This document shows positions 21,876 through 31,759 of a stretch of DNA of 64,000 nt, one piece after another (the stretch's first letter is position 1; each line of letters begins with the position of its first letter). The notes under the pieces were generated by a model, which saw only the letters and a program-made list of their open reading frames with translations, did no database searches and was not told the origin of the DNA. This stretch comes from Pictodentalium vernedei (taxonomy: Eukaryota > Mollusca > Scaphopoda > Dentaliida > Dentaliidae): positions 446,734,910 to 446,798,909 of the forward strand of contig CM062289.1 in assembly GCA_031216915.1 (NCBI GenBank). The letters run 5' to 3'. Position numbers and translations under genes: made by a program.

Positions 21876-21879
21876 CCTG

Positions 21880-22110
21880 TTTGTTTGTTTGTTGGTGGTT
21901 AACGTCACATATTTATGCACTATGGCTAATCGTGACACAACATGGAGATGAAGTCAAGTTTAGTCAATCGTTGATCTACATGTTGCCCATTTTTGAGGAT
22001 TTTCACCCCAAGCATTGATGACGGGGTCCTATTTTACTAGTAAAGCAGAACTGGTTTACCACAGTAAACAAGTGCTGCTTACTTCCCGGGGTTCCCACGG
22101 GGAACCCTAG
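21880..22110 (-). mobile_element. Second-family SINE-like repeat
   Basis: 'gtttgtttgttggtggtta', 'atggctaatcgtgacacaac', 'gtcaatcgttgatctac' and 'aagcagaactggtttacc' match the copy at 30413-30597 almost exactly. The far end carries 'cccggggttcccacgggg'. Confidence 0.65.
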
Positions 22111-22140
22111 AAACAACTGCTATGTCGCAGGATGTAAAAG

Positions 22141-22498
22141 TTATTTATTCATTTATTTATTGGGGTTTAATGACACTTTTGACAGCTAGGTTCACCTCGT
22201 GTCGGATAGTTTTACATGGTGGAGTTAGCCTGAGTACCTATAGAGAATGGAAAGCAACTGTCAGACTCCCCAACGTACTAACTCCGCACAAGCAGGACTA
22301 GCATTAGTTAAAGACAAGTGCACCATCGTCATGCAGCATGCCTTCATACACAGTACCATTGTGCCCCCACCGGGGCAATCAGGATGAAGTGCATTGCCCA
22401 AGTACACAACAATGTTACCCCTGGTGGGGATCAAATCATGGACCTTTTGGTTTGAAGTTCAATGCCATAGCCACTGAGTCAATGTGCTCCCTACGTCA
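22141..22498 (-). mobile_element. tRNA-headed SINE (intact TTAA reference copy)
   Basis: Tail side TTTATTTATTGGGGTTTAAT, then 'gacacttttgacagc'; the body and a degraded head end at about 22498. At 22165-22168 the 'ggggTTTAAtgacac' site is uninterrupted; in the copy at 30108 the same site carries a family B MITE. Confidence 0.75.
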
Positions 22499-22644
22499 AC
22501 TGTTAACGAGTAGGGCAAAAATGTATAAAATCCCCATGTCCTCTAGGGCAAAATCCTCACAGAACAAATATGGGTTTCCAGTCTGAACTAAACACACTAC
22601 TGGTCAATGAAATGTTGTTTTCAGCATCTATGTCTCAATGACTA

Positions 22645-23880
22645 CAGTACAGCCGCCATGGACTGGTCATAATCCATGCTTGGACAGTAATGTCCACGCA
22701 TACGTTTACTGTGTAATAAAATCATCATCAGCAAAATTTTAATTAACCCTTTACCTAACACGAAAAGCAGACGACACTTGCAAACAAAATTCTTGAATAA
22801 CTAATTTTTCTCATTCTTGGTCTCAAAAACGTAGGTTATGACCCCTCAATGAGCTCGTTCCAAAGAGGGGTCATAATCTATGTTTTTGAGACAAAAAAAT
22901 ATAATTTAATCATTTGCCCCACCTCTGTGTTTGATTGGTTTAAAGCATACAGCATGAAAGTCGTCAAAAGCATATAAACCAAATCACGTGATGATTTGGA
23001 ATGTCTACACGTTCGCACATTGGATCCAACTTTGAAGACTCTGGAAGCCCCACCCACTCAATCCAATTGTCACCATGAGGGCGTGACGGCAGACTGAGAG
23101 ATGGATAACAAGCTTGTAAACAAAGATCAATCAATCGATTTTTCATCGCCTCCAGTCAGCGAGAATATAATGATAATTTCTCGGGAACAATTGAATTTAA
23201 TAAAATATACCAAATTGGGAGACGAATGAAAGATCATACATCCAAACATGATTTTGGGAGAACTTAAAAAAATGTTTTTAATGACATTGTTACGGGACTT
23301 GCTAAATATCTGTTGTCTGCAATCGAAAATCAAAACAACAAACAATTTGACAATGATTGACGTGACCTGTTTGCGGTACACTTTCCTGTGTTTGACTGTT
23401 GTCTTTTGCGAAAATTAAAAGTTTTTCGTTCACGTACACATAGTTTTTATATTTTAATTTTACAGCTGGATTAAATTAGAAGAAATAACTGTTATTTTCC
23501 TTTGGTTTATGCGATATAAACTGAAAATTTTCAGCACAAGCTTAATCATAACTCGCTATGCGAGTTATAAAGTTTGTGCTGAAAATTTTCGGTTTATATT
23601 GCTTAAACCGAAGGAAAACAAGTTATTTCTTAAGAAAATTAATTTGCGATTTTTGTGAACAGCGCTGGCTGGTTTTGGCTGTTACGTTGGGTAAAGGATT
23701 AATGAAGCACTGGGTTGTACCCGGGTTGTACTGGGTTGTACCCGGAGCTTCATTACTTAAATTTTTGAAGATTATTTCTATAATTAGTGTTTGGAATCTA
23801 ACATTATTGCGTACATGGAAATATCACCCACCCGTGGAAAGTGACCAGTAAACTGCGGCGGTACATTTGCTAACTGTTTA
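22645..23880. mobile_element. Palindrome-centred MITE family I, interrupted by a family B MITE
   Basis: Left part 22645-22746 ('tacagccgccatggactgg', 'acagtaatgtccacg', 'atcatcatcagcaaaatttt') and right part 23700-23880 ('aatgaagcactgggttgtacc', 'ttcattacttaaatttttg'). An uninterrupted relative lies at 32990-33240, where 'ttaatgaagcacc' is continuous with 'aaaaaattaaa'. The family B element sits at the central TTAA. Confidence 0.6.
22743..23702. mobile_element. TTAA-flanked palindromic MITE, family B, itself interrupted
   Basis: TTAA edges. Left end CCCTTTACCTAACACG with AAAGCAGACGACACTTGCAA; right end GCGCTGGCTGGTTTTGGC, then CGTTGGGTAAAGG. The core reads GACCCCTC...GAGGGGTC between GTCTCAAAAAC arms. 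From about 22915 to 23640 it is split by unrelated DNA that contains a 150-base palindrome (23482-23632, arms GAAAATTTTCAGCACAAGC and inverse around ACTCGCTATGCGAGT). Confidence 0.7.
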
Positions 23881-24630
23881 TATTCCCACTTCAGATGATT
23901 TCCACACAAGATGTTGGTTACTGGGTCCTGTTTTACCAATAAAGTAGATGCTGTTTACCAAAGGGAACAAGCAAGAAAATATCTTCAAAATATTTATTTA
24001 TTTCATTTCATCTGAGTTATTGATACAGGAGTTAGATAACAAATATGAAATACCTGTTAATATAATTCATTTGGATAGAGTGTATTTCCTCTGATGAAGA
24101 ACGAAATTTCAGTTTTAGGCAACACAAACAAAATAAATTGATTCTCAGACAATTTTTTTTTTCCAAATCAGTGAGGGAGAGAGTGGTTTATTTCTGTCTT
24201 TTTTCTTGCACATAGAGAGCATTGATTGAGATGCTTTCCACTGTCCTTTCACAATAGTTTTCAGAATATACAGAAAGTGTATAATTATGCAAATAAACTC
24301 ATTTAATTTTAAAAATTAAACTATTTTACATCGTTAGTTATGCTCTATACATTTTAGTTACATAAACCAATTAAAAAATGTAAAAAAAGTTTGAGTCTCC
24401 CAATTAGAAGAGGAATTGACTGAGAATCAAAATATTTTTTAGAGCCTTATTAGCATCTTCCATATTGATGCCCCCCCCCCCACCCCCCCAATCAGTATGC
24501 GACCTTTACTTACAAAAAATATAAACACATGTGAAGCCAAATGGAGTGACAATGATGTTACCATCAATCGCTTGACATTTCACTTTTCTCTTTATGTGTA
24601 ACTCCACTATGCAAATTTCTAAATAACTGT
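23881..24630. other. Intergenic; short second-family SINE fragment and C-tract
   Basis: No gene. 23915-23965 resembles part of the second SINE family ('ggttactgggtcctgttttacc'). An interrupted C-tract lies at about 24471-24488. The remainder is AT-rich and unassigned. Confidence 0.4.
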
Positions 24631-24632
24631 TA

Positions 24633-25025
24633 CAGTGGAGCCCACTTATTTGGATATCTCTTAACTGAATAACCCTGTTAATTGAATATAATTTCCCAAA
24701 ACAAAACCATTTACCATACCTCCAGTACTGAGCTGACCTGTGAAATGAATATTGGTTATAGAGTAAAGTCCTGTTAATTGAATAAAAATTAATGTAACAT
24801 GCCAAGAAATTACCCTAAATATCCCCCCAGTTTTCCTATGTTTATAGACCTATTTGGCCTCAGTAGATCCATACTGACATTTAATCTATTATATCTTGTT
24901 TGACAGAGCTCATGGAGCTCGGTCAAACAAAATATAATAGAATAAATGCTAAGTTTACCTCTAGAATACAGGAAAGTGACACATTCCCTATTAATTGAAT
25001 AATTTTTGACAAAGCGGCTATTCAA
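24633..25025 (+). mobile_element. Mariner-like family G element (copy 2)
   Basis: TA (24631-24632), then CAGTGGAGCCCACTTATTTG. Internal 'aaaacaaaaccatttacca' and a family H-like hairpin at 24884-24945 (ATCTTGTTTGACAGAGCTC). It ends where a family A MITE occupies the TTAA of 'attcaattaac'. Confidence 0.6.
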
Positions 25026-25275
25026 TTAACCCTTTACCCAACGAATCACCCGCATCCGCCCGCGTAATATACAAATTCAGCAGTTGAAAAAATATTATTT
25101 TTCAAAAAATTTCAACGAAACCATATTATGTGACCCCTCGTTGGATCGAGCTCGTCGAGCTCGTTCCAACAAGGGGTCACATGATATGGTTTTGTTGAAA
25201 TTTTTTGAAAAATTTTTAAAAAATTATATTTAAACCAATAAATTTTGATATCGTCTGCTTTGGGTAAAGGATTAA
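25026..25275. mobile_element. TTAA-flanked palindromic MITE, family A (copy 7)
   Basis: TTAA edges, CCCTTTACCCAACG left end, CTTTGGGTAAAGG right end, arms around GACCCCTCGTTGGA and inverse, loop GAGCTCGTCGAGCTC. Inserted in the 3' end of a family G element. Confidence 0.88.
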
Positions 25276-25277
25276 CC

Positions 25278-25395
25278 CACTGATGTCTAAATATCGAAAT
25301 AACAACTTGAAACTAGGAATTTAGCCAATTCAATCTTGTTTGACTGAGCTCCATCAAACAGGATTAAATTAGTTGAACTCCAAGTTGCAGGGGGG
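25278..25395. mobile_element. Family H MITE, deleted copy
   Basis: CACTGATGTCTAAATATCG at the left; hairpin arms TTGTTTGACTGAGCTC and CATCAAACAGGATT with one arm shortened. The right terminus is replaced by a G-tract at 25389-25404. Confidence 0.55.
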
Positions 25396-26113
25396 GGGGG
25401 GGGGTGTATTTTGTTTTACCCCTCGTCCATCCACTGTCTGTCTTCTGTCCATCTGTCCGCATCTAGGATAATTGTTTGTCCGGCTTACTAATCTGTTTTC
25501 AAGCTAGGACGATGTTTGTACATAAACCAGACGTGTGCATATTGTCAGGATTTTGATTTGCATCAATATTACACAAAATCAAAGGTTGTTGAACTTGGTC
25601 AATTTTTTTTGTAGAATTTTACACTTTGCAGGGGCATCATAAGTGTCTTACAGACGCAGCTCATGTATGAGTAACAAATCACAGTTTGCTCTTCAACCTC
25701 CTGTGTCCATGTGCTATGCAGGGGCATGCTTCAGTCTAGTTTATTTCTGTAATTATTTCTTTGCCATCAAAAGTTCATGTTCTTGGTTTGTTTTATGTTT
25801 TAGGCCTCATAATCTACAGAATATAATGGGTGGTGGTGTATTTCGTCCCTTAAGTTCAAGAAGGCTTTGCCCTCGTTGCACTCAAGGGACAAGTTTAAAA
25901 ATTTTATTAAATTGGATAAAATATCAGACGTAAAACATTTACTTTTTATTTTTTAAAGTTTGCATTGGTTATAAAAAGAGAGCATGCGGCAGCCAAAAGG
26001 ACGATGCAGGAGGGCGTGAGAAAAAAAGATTTTAAACTTTTTGGGCCATAGGTACTTTAGTATAAAAGATTTACACAAATGGTCAGGCACTTAATATACC
26101 AGTATCGATTTAT
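25396..26113. other. Intergenic dispersed repeat
   Basis: No gene. Phrases such as 'ttaccctcgtccatcc', 'gtccatctgtccgcatc' and 'gcaggggcatcataagtg' belong to the bivalve-style dispersed repeat also hinted at in 1-400 and 2855-3125. 25940-26060 resembles 1680-1790 ('attggttataaaaagagagcatg'). Confidence 0.4.
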
Positions 26114-26368
26114 TTAACCCTTTACCTAATGCAAAAAGTAGACGACACCTTCAAACAAAATTCTTGAATAACTGAATATTTTCATTTTTTTGTCTCAAAA
26201 ACATAGCTTATGACCCCTCATTGGAACGAGCTCATCGAGCTCGTTCCAATGAGGGGTCATAAGCTATGTTTTTGAGACAAAAAAAATAAAAAAAATAATG
26301 AAAATTGAATGGTGATTTTTGTAAATAGCGCTAGCCGGTTTTGGCCGTTATGTTGGGTAAAGGGTTAA
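26114..26368. mobile_element. TTAA-flanked palindromic MITE, family B (best-preserved copy)
   Basis: TTAA edges. Left CCCTTTACCTAATGC with GTAGACGACACCTTCAAAC; right GCGCTAGCCGGTTTTGGCC, then ATGTTGGGTAAAGGG. A long near-perfect central palindrome: TTTGTCTCAAAAACATAGC, TTATGACCCCTCATTGGAAC, and the inverse around GAGCTCATCGAGCTC. Confidence 0.9.
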
Positions 26369-26877
26369 CATGAGAGTTGAGTTCATGTCAGCCATTTTCT
26401 GACAAGGGATGTGGCAAGTTTTACAGTGCTAATTTACCATATTTGATTTGTTTTGGAAACAAAGGTCAAGTGAGAGGGGGGGAAAACATCATTAAGATGG
26501 AAGATGCCAATCTCTGCTATCATAAACATATGATACCAACCAGTTGCTACTGGTCGAAAATGGAATTCCAGTTTTTATAATCAGATAAAAAGAGATTACC
26601 AAAAACTATTCAACTCCAGTTTCCACCACTGTAAAATGTAACAATAGTTTCAAGCAGTAGATTCACAGATTATATCAAACTCCATTTTCAACCACACCAT
26701 AAATACTGGCGTCAGTAGCTGGAAAAATCTCTTGTTTATCAAGATCTGTTTCTATTATACAGTGGAGTCCACTTAACAGGATATCTTTTAATTGTCTAAC
26801 CCTACTAATTCCATATAATTTTGAAACACCAAACCATTTATCACACCTTCACTACAAATTTGACCTCTTAACCCTTT

Positions 26878-27060
26878 ACCTAACGAATCGCCCGCATCCG
26901 CATGCATAATATGCAAATTAAGCAGTTGAAAAAATTTAATTTTTCAAAATATTTCAACAAAACCATATCATGTGACCCCCTCATTGGAACGAGCTCAATT
27001 TAAAAAAATGATATTTAAAATAATAAATTTTGATATCATCTGCATTGGGTAAAGAGTTAA
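26878..27060. mobile_element. Family A MITE with internal deletion (copy 8)
   Basis: TTAA edges and the left half up to GGAACGAGCTCA are intact. The sequence then jumps to the distal right arm (ATATTTAAAATAATAAA), with one arm of the palindrome gone. This is consistent with deletion at a hairpin. Confidence 0.75.
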
Positions 27061-27227
27061 ATGAATATAGAGTAAACAGTTAATTTAACAGACACTGAAT
27101 TCAATATGTTGATAGTTGTATATGGCCTCTGTAATCCAATATAGGCATTTAATCTATTATCTCTTGTTTGACAGAGCTAGTGGAGCTACGTCAAACAAGA
27201 AGCAATAGAATAAATACCCATGTTATC

Positions 27228-27475
27228 CAAGCCTCGAAATAAGCAGAATGTCACCTGCAGAATGAGGTCCCCAGAGGGTGAATTTGGTGATGCTACCCTG
27301 CACAGCAGGGTAGCAATAGTAAATTTACCCTCTGAACCTCAATTTGAATCAAGGTCTCAGGCCTAAACAGAAAGAGGTAACCAGATGATAAATTGGGGGA
27401 TTCTAGCCCACTGTATGGGATAGCATCAGCAAATTCACCCTTTGGGGACAGATAGCTTATTTCCAGACCTGATGT
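27228..27475. mobile_element. MITE family D (copy 3)
   Basis: 'aagcctcgaaataagcagaa', 'gaatgaggtccccagagg' at the left and 'gcttatttccagacctg' at the right. The inner hairpin GATGCTACCCTGC / GCAGGGTAGC is intact at 27288-27313. Confidence 0.65.
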
Positions 27476-27699
27476 TATCAATACGAGTACAATAGAGCAA
27501 AATGACAAAATTTCTGTTAATTGAATACTCTGTTAATTGAATAATTTATCTAGCAATGTGGCTATTCAATTAACAAGGCTCCATGGTATAACTATTCTCT
27601 TACATTACTGCAGTGTTTTGTCGGTTAGAGGTCAGATTGTTTATTATCCTTCCCATTATTTTGCATAAGTCCTTAGAAAGTTCTACACTTGGATTATTA

Positions 27700-28760
27700 A
27701 TGAAACAAGGTTTTCACATCGCTGATATGGTGCCGCGTTTTTTTCAGACCTGTAAGGCTTGTCATTATAAGAAAAACAAATCAATTGATATTTGTTCACG
27801 TTATCGAGCTAATGAGCTGAAAACAGGCAAAAGTTAACTAATTAAGGGCCATAACTCAGCTTAGTACAGACAAACCATGCCAGTTTTCGAACTCATTCAA
27901 GACATTAAGAAAGTCTTACATACCAAATATTGACCAAATCCATTGATATTTGTGCAAGTTATCATGCTAACGAGGTGAAAAACTGTCAAAACTGAACTAA
28001 TTAAGGCCCATCATAACTCTGCTCAGTATGGCCAAGTTAGATTATCTCCCCTTGGAAAATGTCAGAACAGAATTATATTGCTTCATGCACATCTTCATAT
28101 GGAGTTCTTCCATTGTGTAAAGTTTCATGAAAATTCTTCAAACGGTTTAGGAGGAGTTACGCTTATAAGGATGGACAGACGGACAGATGGATGGACAGAC
28201 AGGGTGATTCCTATATACTCCCCCAAACTTTGTTTGCGGGGGTATAATGAACTAATAAACCCTTTACCCAACTCAGACGATATGAAAATTTATGATTTTA
28301 ATATTTGTTTTTTTCAAATTTTTCAAAACTTTTCAAAGAAACCATATCATGTGACCCCTCATTGGAACAAGCTCGTCATGCTCGTTCCAATGAGGGGTCA
28401 CATGATATGGTTTCGTTGAAATTTTATGAAATATATATTTTTTTAAACTATTCAATTTGTAAATTACATGGGCGGATGCGGTCGGTTCGTTAGGTAAAGG
28501 ATTAAGGGTCATAACTACTCTCATTACGGCTAAATCGTACCAGTTTGCAAACTCACTGAAGACATTGTTAAGAAAGACTCACATACCGAATATTGACAAA
28601 ATCCACCGATGTTTGTTCAAGCTATCACATTGATGAGCAGAAAACAGGCAAAAACTGAAGTTATCGTTCTAACGAAAAAAGTGATGCTTGCCCACTGACC
28701 TGCCCGCCCATCCATCCACCCACGCACCAACTTCATCAAACTATAAGTTGTGTTTTTGAA
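27700..28760 (+). repeat. Degenerate tandem-unit element (HINE-like), split by a family A MITE
   Basis: Units of about 150 bases recur: 'gatatttgttcacgttatc', 'agctgaaaacaggcaaaa', 'gggccataactc', 'agtacagacaaaccatgcc'. At 28160-28250 the end-like stretch 'acagacggacagatgg' precedes a hairpin CCCCCAAACTT / TTTGCGGGGG, a Helitron-like 3' feature. A second block of units follows the MITE at 28256-28505. Confidence 0.5.
28256..28505. mobile_element. Family A MITE (copy 9)
   Basis: The left edge is degenerate (TAAACCCTTTACCCAACTC); the right edge is GTTAGGTAAAGGATTAA. The core GACCCCTCATTGGAAC and inverse are well kept, separated by AAGCTCGTCATGCTC. Confidence 0.8.
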
Positions 28761-28940
28761 AAACATCCATCAAAAAGATGTAAATATTCTCTCTGGATTC
28801 CAAACCACAAAGTTCATACACATTATTAGTGATAAACGTTAACCCCTAAACACTGATGTCAAAATATTAAAATTTTGAGATGTAAACTTTTCCCACAATG
28901 CAAAGGGAAATTCAACCTTTTCAATCAACACTGAATTTGT

Positions 28941-30031
28941 TTAACCCTTAAGGGACAGGACAAGTGTCCTGAATTCCCACCAGCCTAAGCCTCTATAGGT
29001 CCAGTGGTTGAGCAGTGATTTCTAGTCAAGTCTTGGCTGCCTTAACAGGCAGATAAGAGAAGACTAAAAACCACTGCCTACCTAATTTGTCTGTGGTCAA
29101 TAGGACCTCCTCATGATTAGGGCTGTCGTGAATATCATTTTTTGTAATCGACTAATCGTGACCAGTAATCGATGGTTAGTCGATTAATAGTCGCTTCCCA
29201 TGATTTTTTAGCAAATCATTCTTCTGTTCGTAAAACTCTGAAAATGACAATGGCACCAGTGTGTTCAGACGAAGTGCATTTGTGGGAACAACAAATCAGT
29301 CCCGACTGAAGCTACATGTTGTCCAATCTTGGACCCACAGTCCGTAATATAATTTTTGGGGTTGGTACGTCCTGTAGGACGTACCAACCCCAAAAATAAT
29401 ATTACTGACTGCGGGTCCAAGTTTGAACTAGATTGAAGCCGATGAATTAAAATGAATTTACTAAAGAACGTTCCTGCATATGTTTCCTTTCTGCAATAAG
29501 TTTCTCGAAATTTTGAACATTGAGATCTATGCATTCCCTCGTCAGTTGTTAAAATTGGATCTTAGTCTGAAGTTCCAAACTTTGAGAAGTGATCTGACGT
29601 TCTGACTTTCGTCATAATTTTGTCACTTCCGCGCTTTTGGGTTTTCCAATGGGTGTATTCGTGTGTACAAGACTGGAGAAATTCAGAAGAATCCATTCTT
29701 CTCGAGTAACTGTGAGTGTTCTTTCTTACATAGGCAGTAACAGTCGTACAGTCTTCTGGATCTGAATGTTAACTATGGTTAGATATTTAAAGTTATTCAC
29801 CTTCATTGATCATTCACCTCACAAAACAATGCAATTTAGCCTCGACGTGTAGTAGACGTGTACCACCTTGAAAATGAACGATGATCGACTAAAAATAAAA
29901 AAACGTCGACTACTTCAATAGTCGACCGTTAGTCGACTAATCGAATAATCGCGACAGCCCTACTCATGATGGCATGTTAAGGGCACCTGTTTTGAGGTTG
30001 TAAAAGTCAGAAATGGGCCTTAAAGGGTTAA
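28941..30031. mobile_element. Family C MITE, TTAA-flanked, interrupted by a hAT-like element
   Basis: TTAACCCTTAAGGGACAGG at the left and GGGCCTTAAAGGGTTAA at the right. The hairpin AGTCTTGGCTGCC / GGCAG lies at 29030-29055. Positions 29118-29962 are a later insertion. TTAA edges place this family with the piggyBac-like MITEs. Confidence 0.75.
29118..29962. mobile_element. Non-autonomous hAT-like element with perfect 8-bp target duplication
   Basis: The inverted ends TAGGGCTGTCG and CGACAGCCCTA are immediately flanked by identical CTCATGAT (29110-29117 and 29963-29970). An 8-bp duplication with TA.GG ends is diagnostic for hAT. Subterminal GTCGATTA/TAGTCGAC motifs recur, and a palindrome sits at the centre (about 29341-29403, arms GGTTGGTACGTCC and inverse). 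No transposase ORF. Confidence 0.9.
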
Positions 30032-30120
30032 TTGCTATCTGCATTAAAGTCAAAATTTGCAACTTGAAATTTGGTTGGATGACATCAGTTTGCAGAGAGT
30101 TAATGTTTGTTTATTGGGGT

Positions 30121-30371
30121 TTAACCCTTTACCTAACATGAAAAGCAGACGACACTTGCAAAAAAAATTCTTGAATAACTATTTTTTTTCATTTTTTGTC
30201 TCAAAAACATAGGTTATGACCCCTCATTGGAACGAACTCGACGAGCTCGTTCCAATGAGGGGCCATAACCTATGTTTTTGAGACAAAAAATGAAAAAATA
30301 ATTAAAATTAATAGGCGATTTTTGAGAATAGCGCTGGCCGGTTTTGACCGTTACATTGGGTAAAGGGTTAA
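30121..30371. mobile_element. TTAA-flanked palindromic MITE, family B, nested in a SINE
   Basis: TTAA at 30121-30124 and 30368-30371. Left CCCTTTACCTAACATG, right TACATTGGGTAAAGGG; the core arms GACCCCTCATTGGAACGA and inverse are almost intact. Removing the element and one TTAA restores the SINE sequence, proving the TTAA target duplication. Confidence 0.92.
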
Positions 30372-30412
30372 CAACACTTTCAACACCCAGGGTAACATAG
30401 TGTCAGAAAGCT

Positions 30413-30597
30413 TGTTTGTTTGTTGGTGATTAACGTCACATATTTATGCACCATGGCTAATCGTGACACAACATGGAGATGAAGTCAAGTTTAGTCAATC
30501 GTTGATCTACATGTTGCCCATTTTAGAGGACTTTCACCCCAAGCATTGGTGACTGGGTCCTATTTTACTAGTAAAGCAGAACTGGTTTACTAAAGCT
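30413..30597 (-). mobile_element. Second-family SINE-like repeat nested in a SINE
   Basis: Nearly identical to 21885-22065 ('gttaacgtcacatatttatg'-like tail side, 'gtcaatcgttgatctacatg', 'aagcagaactggttta'). Confidence 0.65.
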
Positions 30598-30893
30598 TTA
30601 TGGGTGGAGGCAGCCAGAGTACCTGGTGAGAACCACCAAGCTGCAGTCAGCAACTATCAGATTCTCTAACTTACAAACTCTGCACAAGCAGAGTTAGCAG
30701 TGGCTAAAGACAAGTGCATCATTGATGTGCATAATGTCTTACTGCGGTAGTTATTAACATAAGTATACAGCATCACTGTGCCACCACAGGGGCAAATGGG
30801 ATTAAGTAAAGGGTTGATAATTTTTCATGATTTTCTTCCATGAACCTTGTTTGACCCTCCACCCTCCAATGAAACCAAGTCTATGAAGCACTA

Positions 30894-31757
30894 CAGTAGA
30901 ACCTGTATTGAGAGACCGCCCTTTGGGCCACACAAAAGTGGTCTCTCAAGACAGGTGGTCTCTCATAACAGGTTCACGGTTTTCTCAAGTCAGTGAATAA
31001 CCAACCACAAAATTCAGAAATGGAGAAGAATGGATTTTTGTAATTACTTTATAGTTGTTCATTTTTATGAAGTTTTTGTAACAAATTGAAATGGACTGTT
31101 ATAAAAATTATAAAAATAAATTAGTGTTGAAAATCTTCATTGAAGATTTTCAACACTAATTTATTTTTATAATTTTTTTCACAGGGGTCTTTTTGTAACA
31201 AATTGAAATGGACTGTTATAAAAATTATAAAAATAACTTAGTGTTGAAAATCTTCATTGAAGATTTTCAACACTAATTTATTTTTATAATTTTTATAACA
31301 GTCCATTTCAATTTGTTAAAAAAAGATTTTCAACACAAATTTATTTTTATTCCTATCTGTCACATTTCAGGTATGTATGAAATTGTTTATTCAGCAATCA
31401 TCATCTTTTCACAGGGGTCTTATAAAAACATCTCAATCTGTAATGAATTAGCAATTGAAACCCAATTTCGAGCTTTTAATACTTTTAATTATGTTAGTAT
31501 AACCACAATGGATTTTCCAATTCCAGAACAGGTAAAAAGTTTTTGTCATGGTTTCAGTCTTCAAAGGGGCGGTCTCTCAAGACAGGTCTATTATGGCATA
31601 AAAATACAAGTTGGTACCAGGTCACAGTGGTCTCTCAAGACAGGTGGTCTCCCATAGCAGGTCCATTATAGAGTAAAAGCAGTCGGTGCCTGGCAGATGT
31701 GGTCTCTCAAGACAGGTGGTCTCTTAAGACAGTGGTCTCTCAAGACAGGTTTTACTG
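30894..31757. mobile_element. TA-flanked mariner/pogo-like element, family F (copy 2)
   Basis: Ends CAGTAGAACCTGTATTGAGA and TCTCAAGACAGGTTTTACTG with TA flanks. Compared with 19210-19973, the central hairpin region is tandemly duplicated (about 31078-31185 and 31193-31318), giving two consecutive palindromes, while one GGTCTCTCAAGACAGGT block on the right is deleted. Otherwise the two copies are very similar, suggesting recent activity. Confidence 0.82.
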
Positions 31758-31759
31758 TA

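Larger units (their letters stand above)
26760..27586 (+). mobile_element. Mariner-like family G element with three nested MITEs
   Basis: TA, then CAGTGGAGTCCACTTAAC at the left; AATTAACAAGGCTCCATGG, then TA at the right. Inside are a deleted family A MITE (26878-27060, missing its core and one arm), a family H hairpin (27148-27222) and a family D MITE (27228-27475). The nesting gives a relative order: G first, the rest later. Confidence 0.65.
30108..30800 (-). mobile_element. tRNA-headed SINE broken by a MITE and by a second SINE
   Basis: Tail side GTTTGTTTATTGGGGTTTAA, interrupted at its TTAA by the family B MITE (30121-30371), resuming 'caacactttcaacaccc'. A second-family SINE (30413-30597) then splits it again, and it continues 'tttatgggtggaggcagcc' to about 30800. 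The head is lost. Confidence 0.7.

Noticed and set aside
24090..24120. Second possible hammerhead ('ctctgatgaagaacgaaattt')
   Set aside because: CUGAUGA and GAAA are only five bases apart, leaving no helix II, and no helix I or III partners are present.
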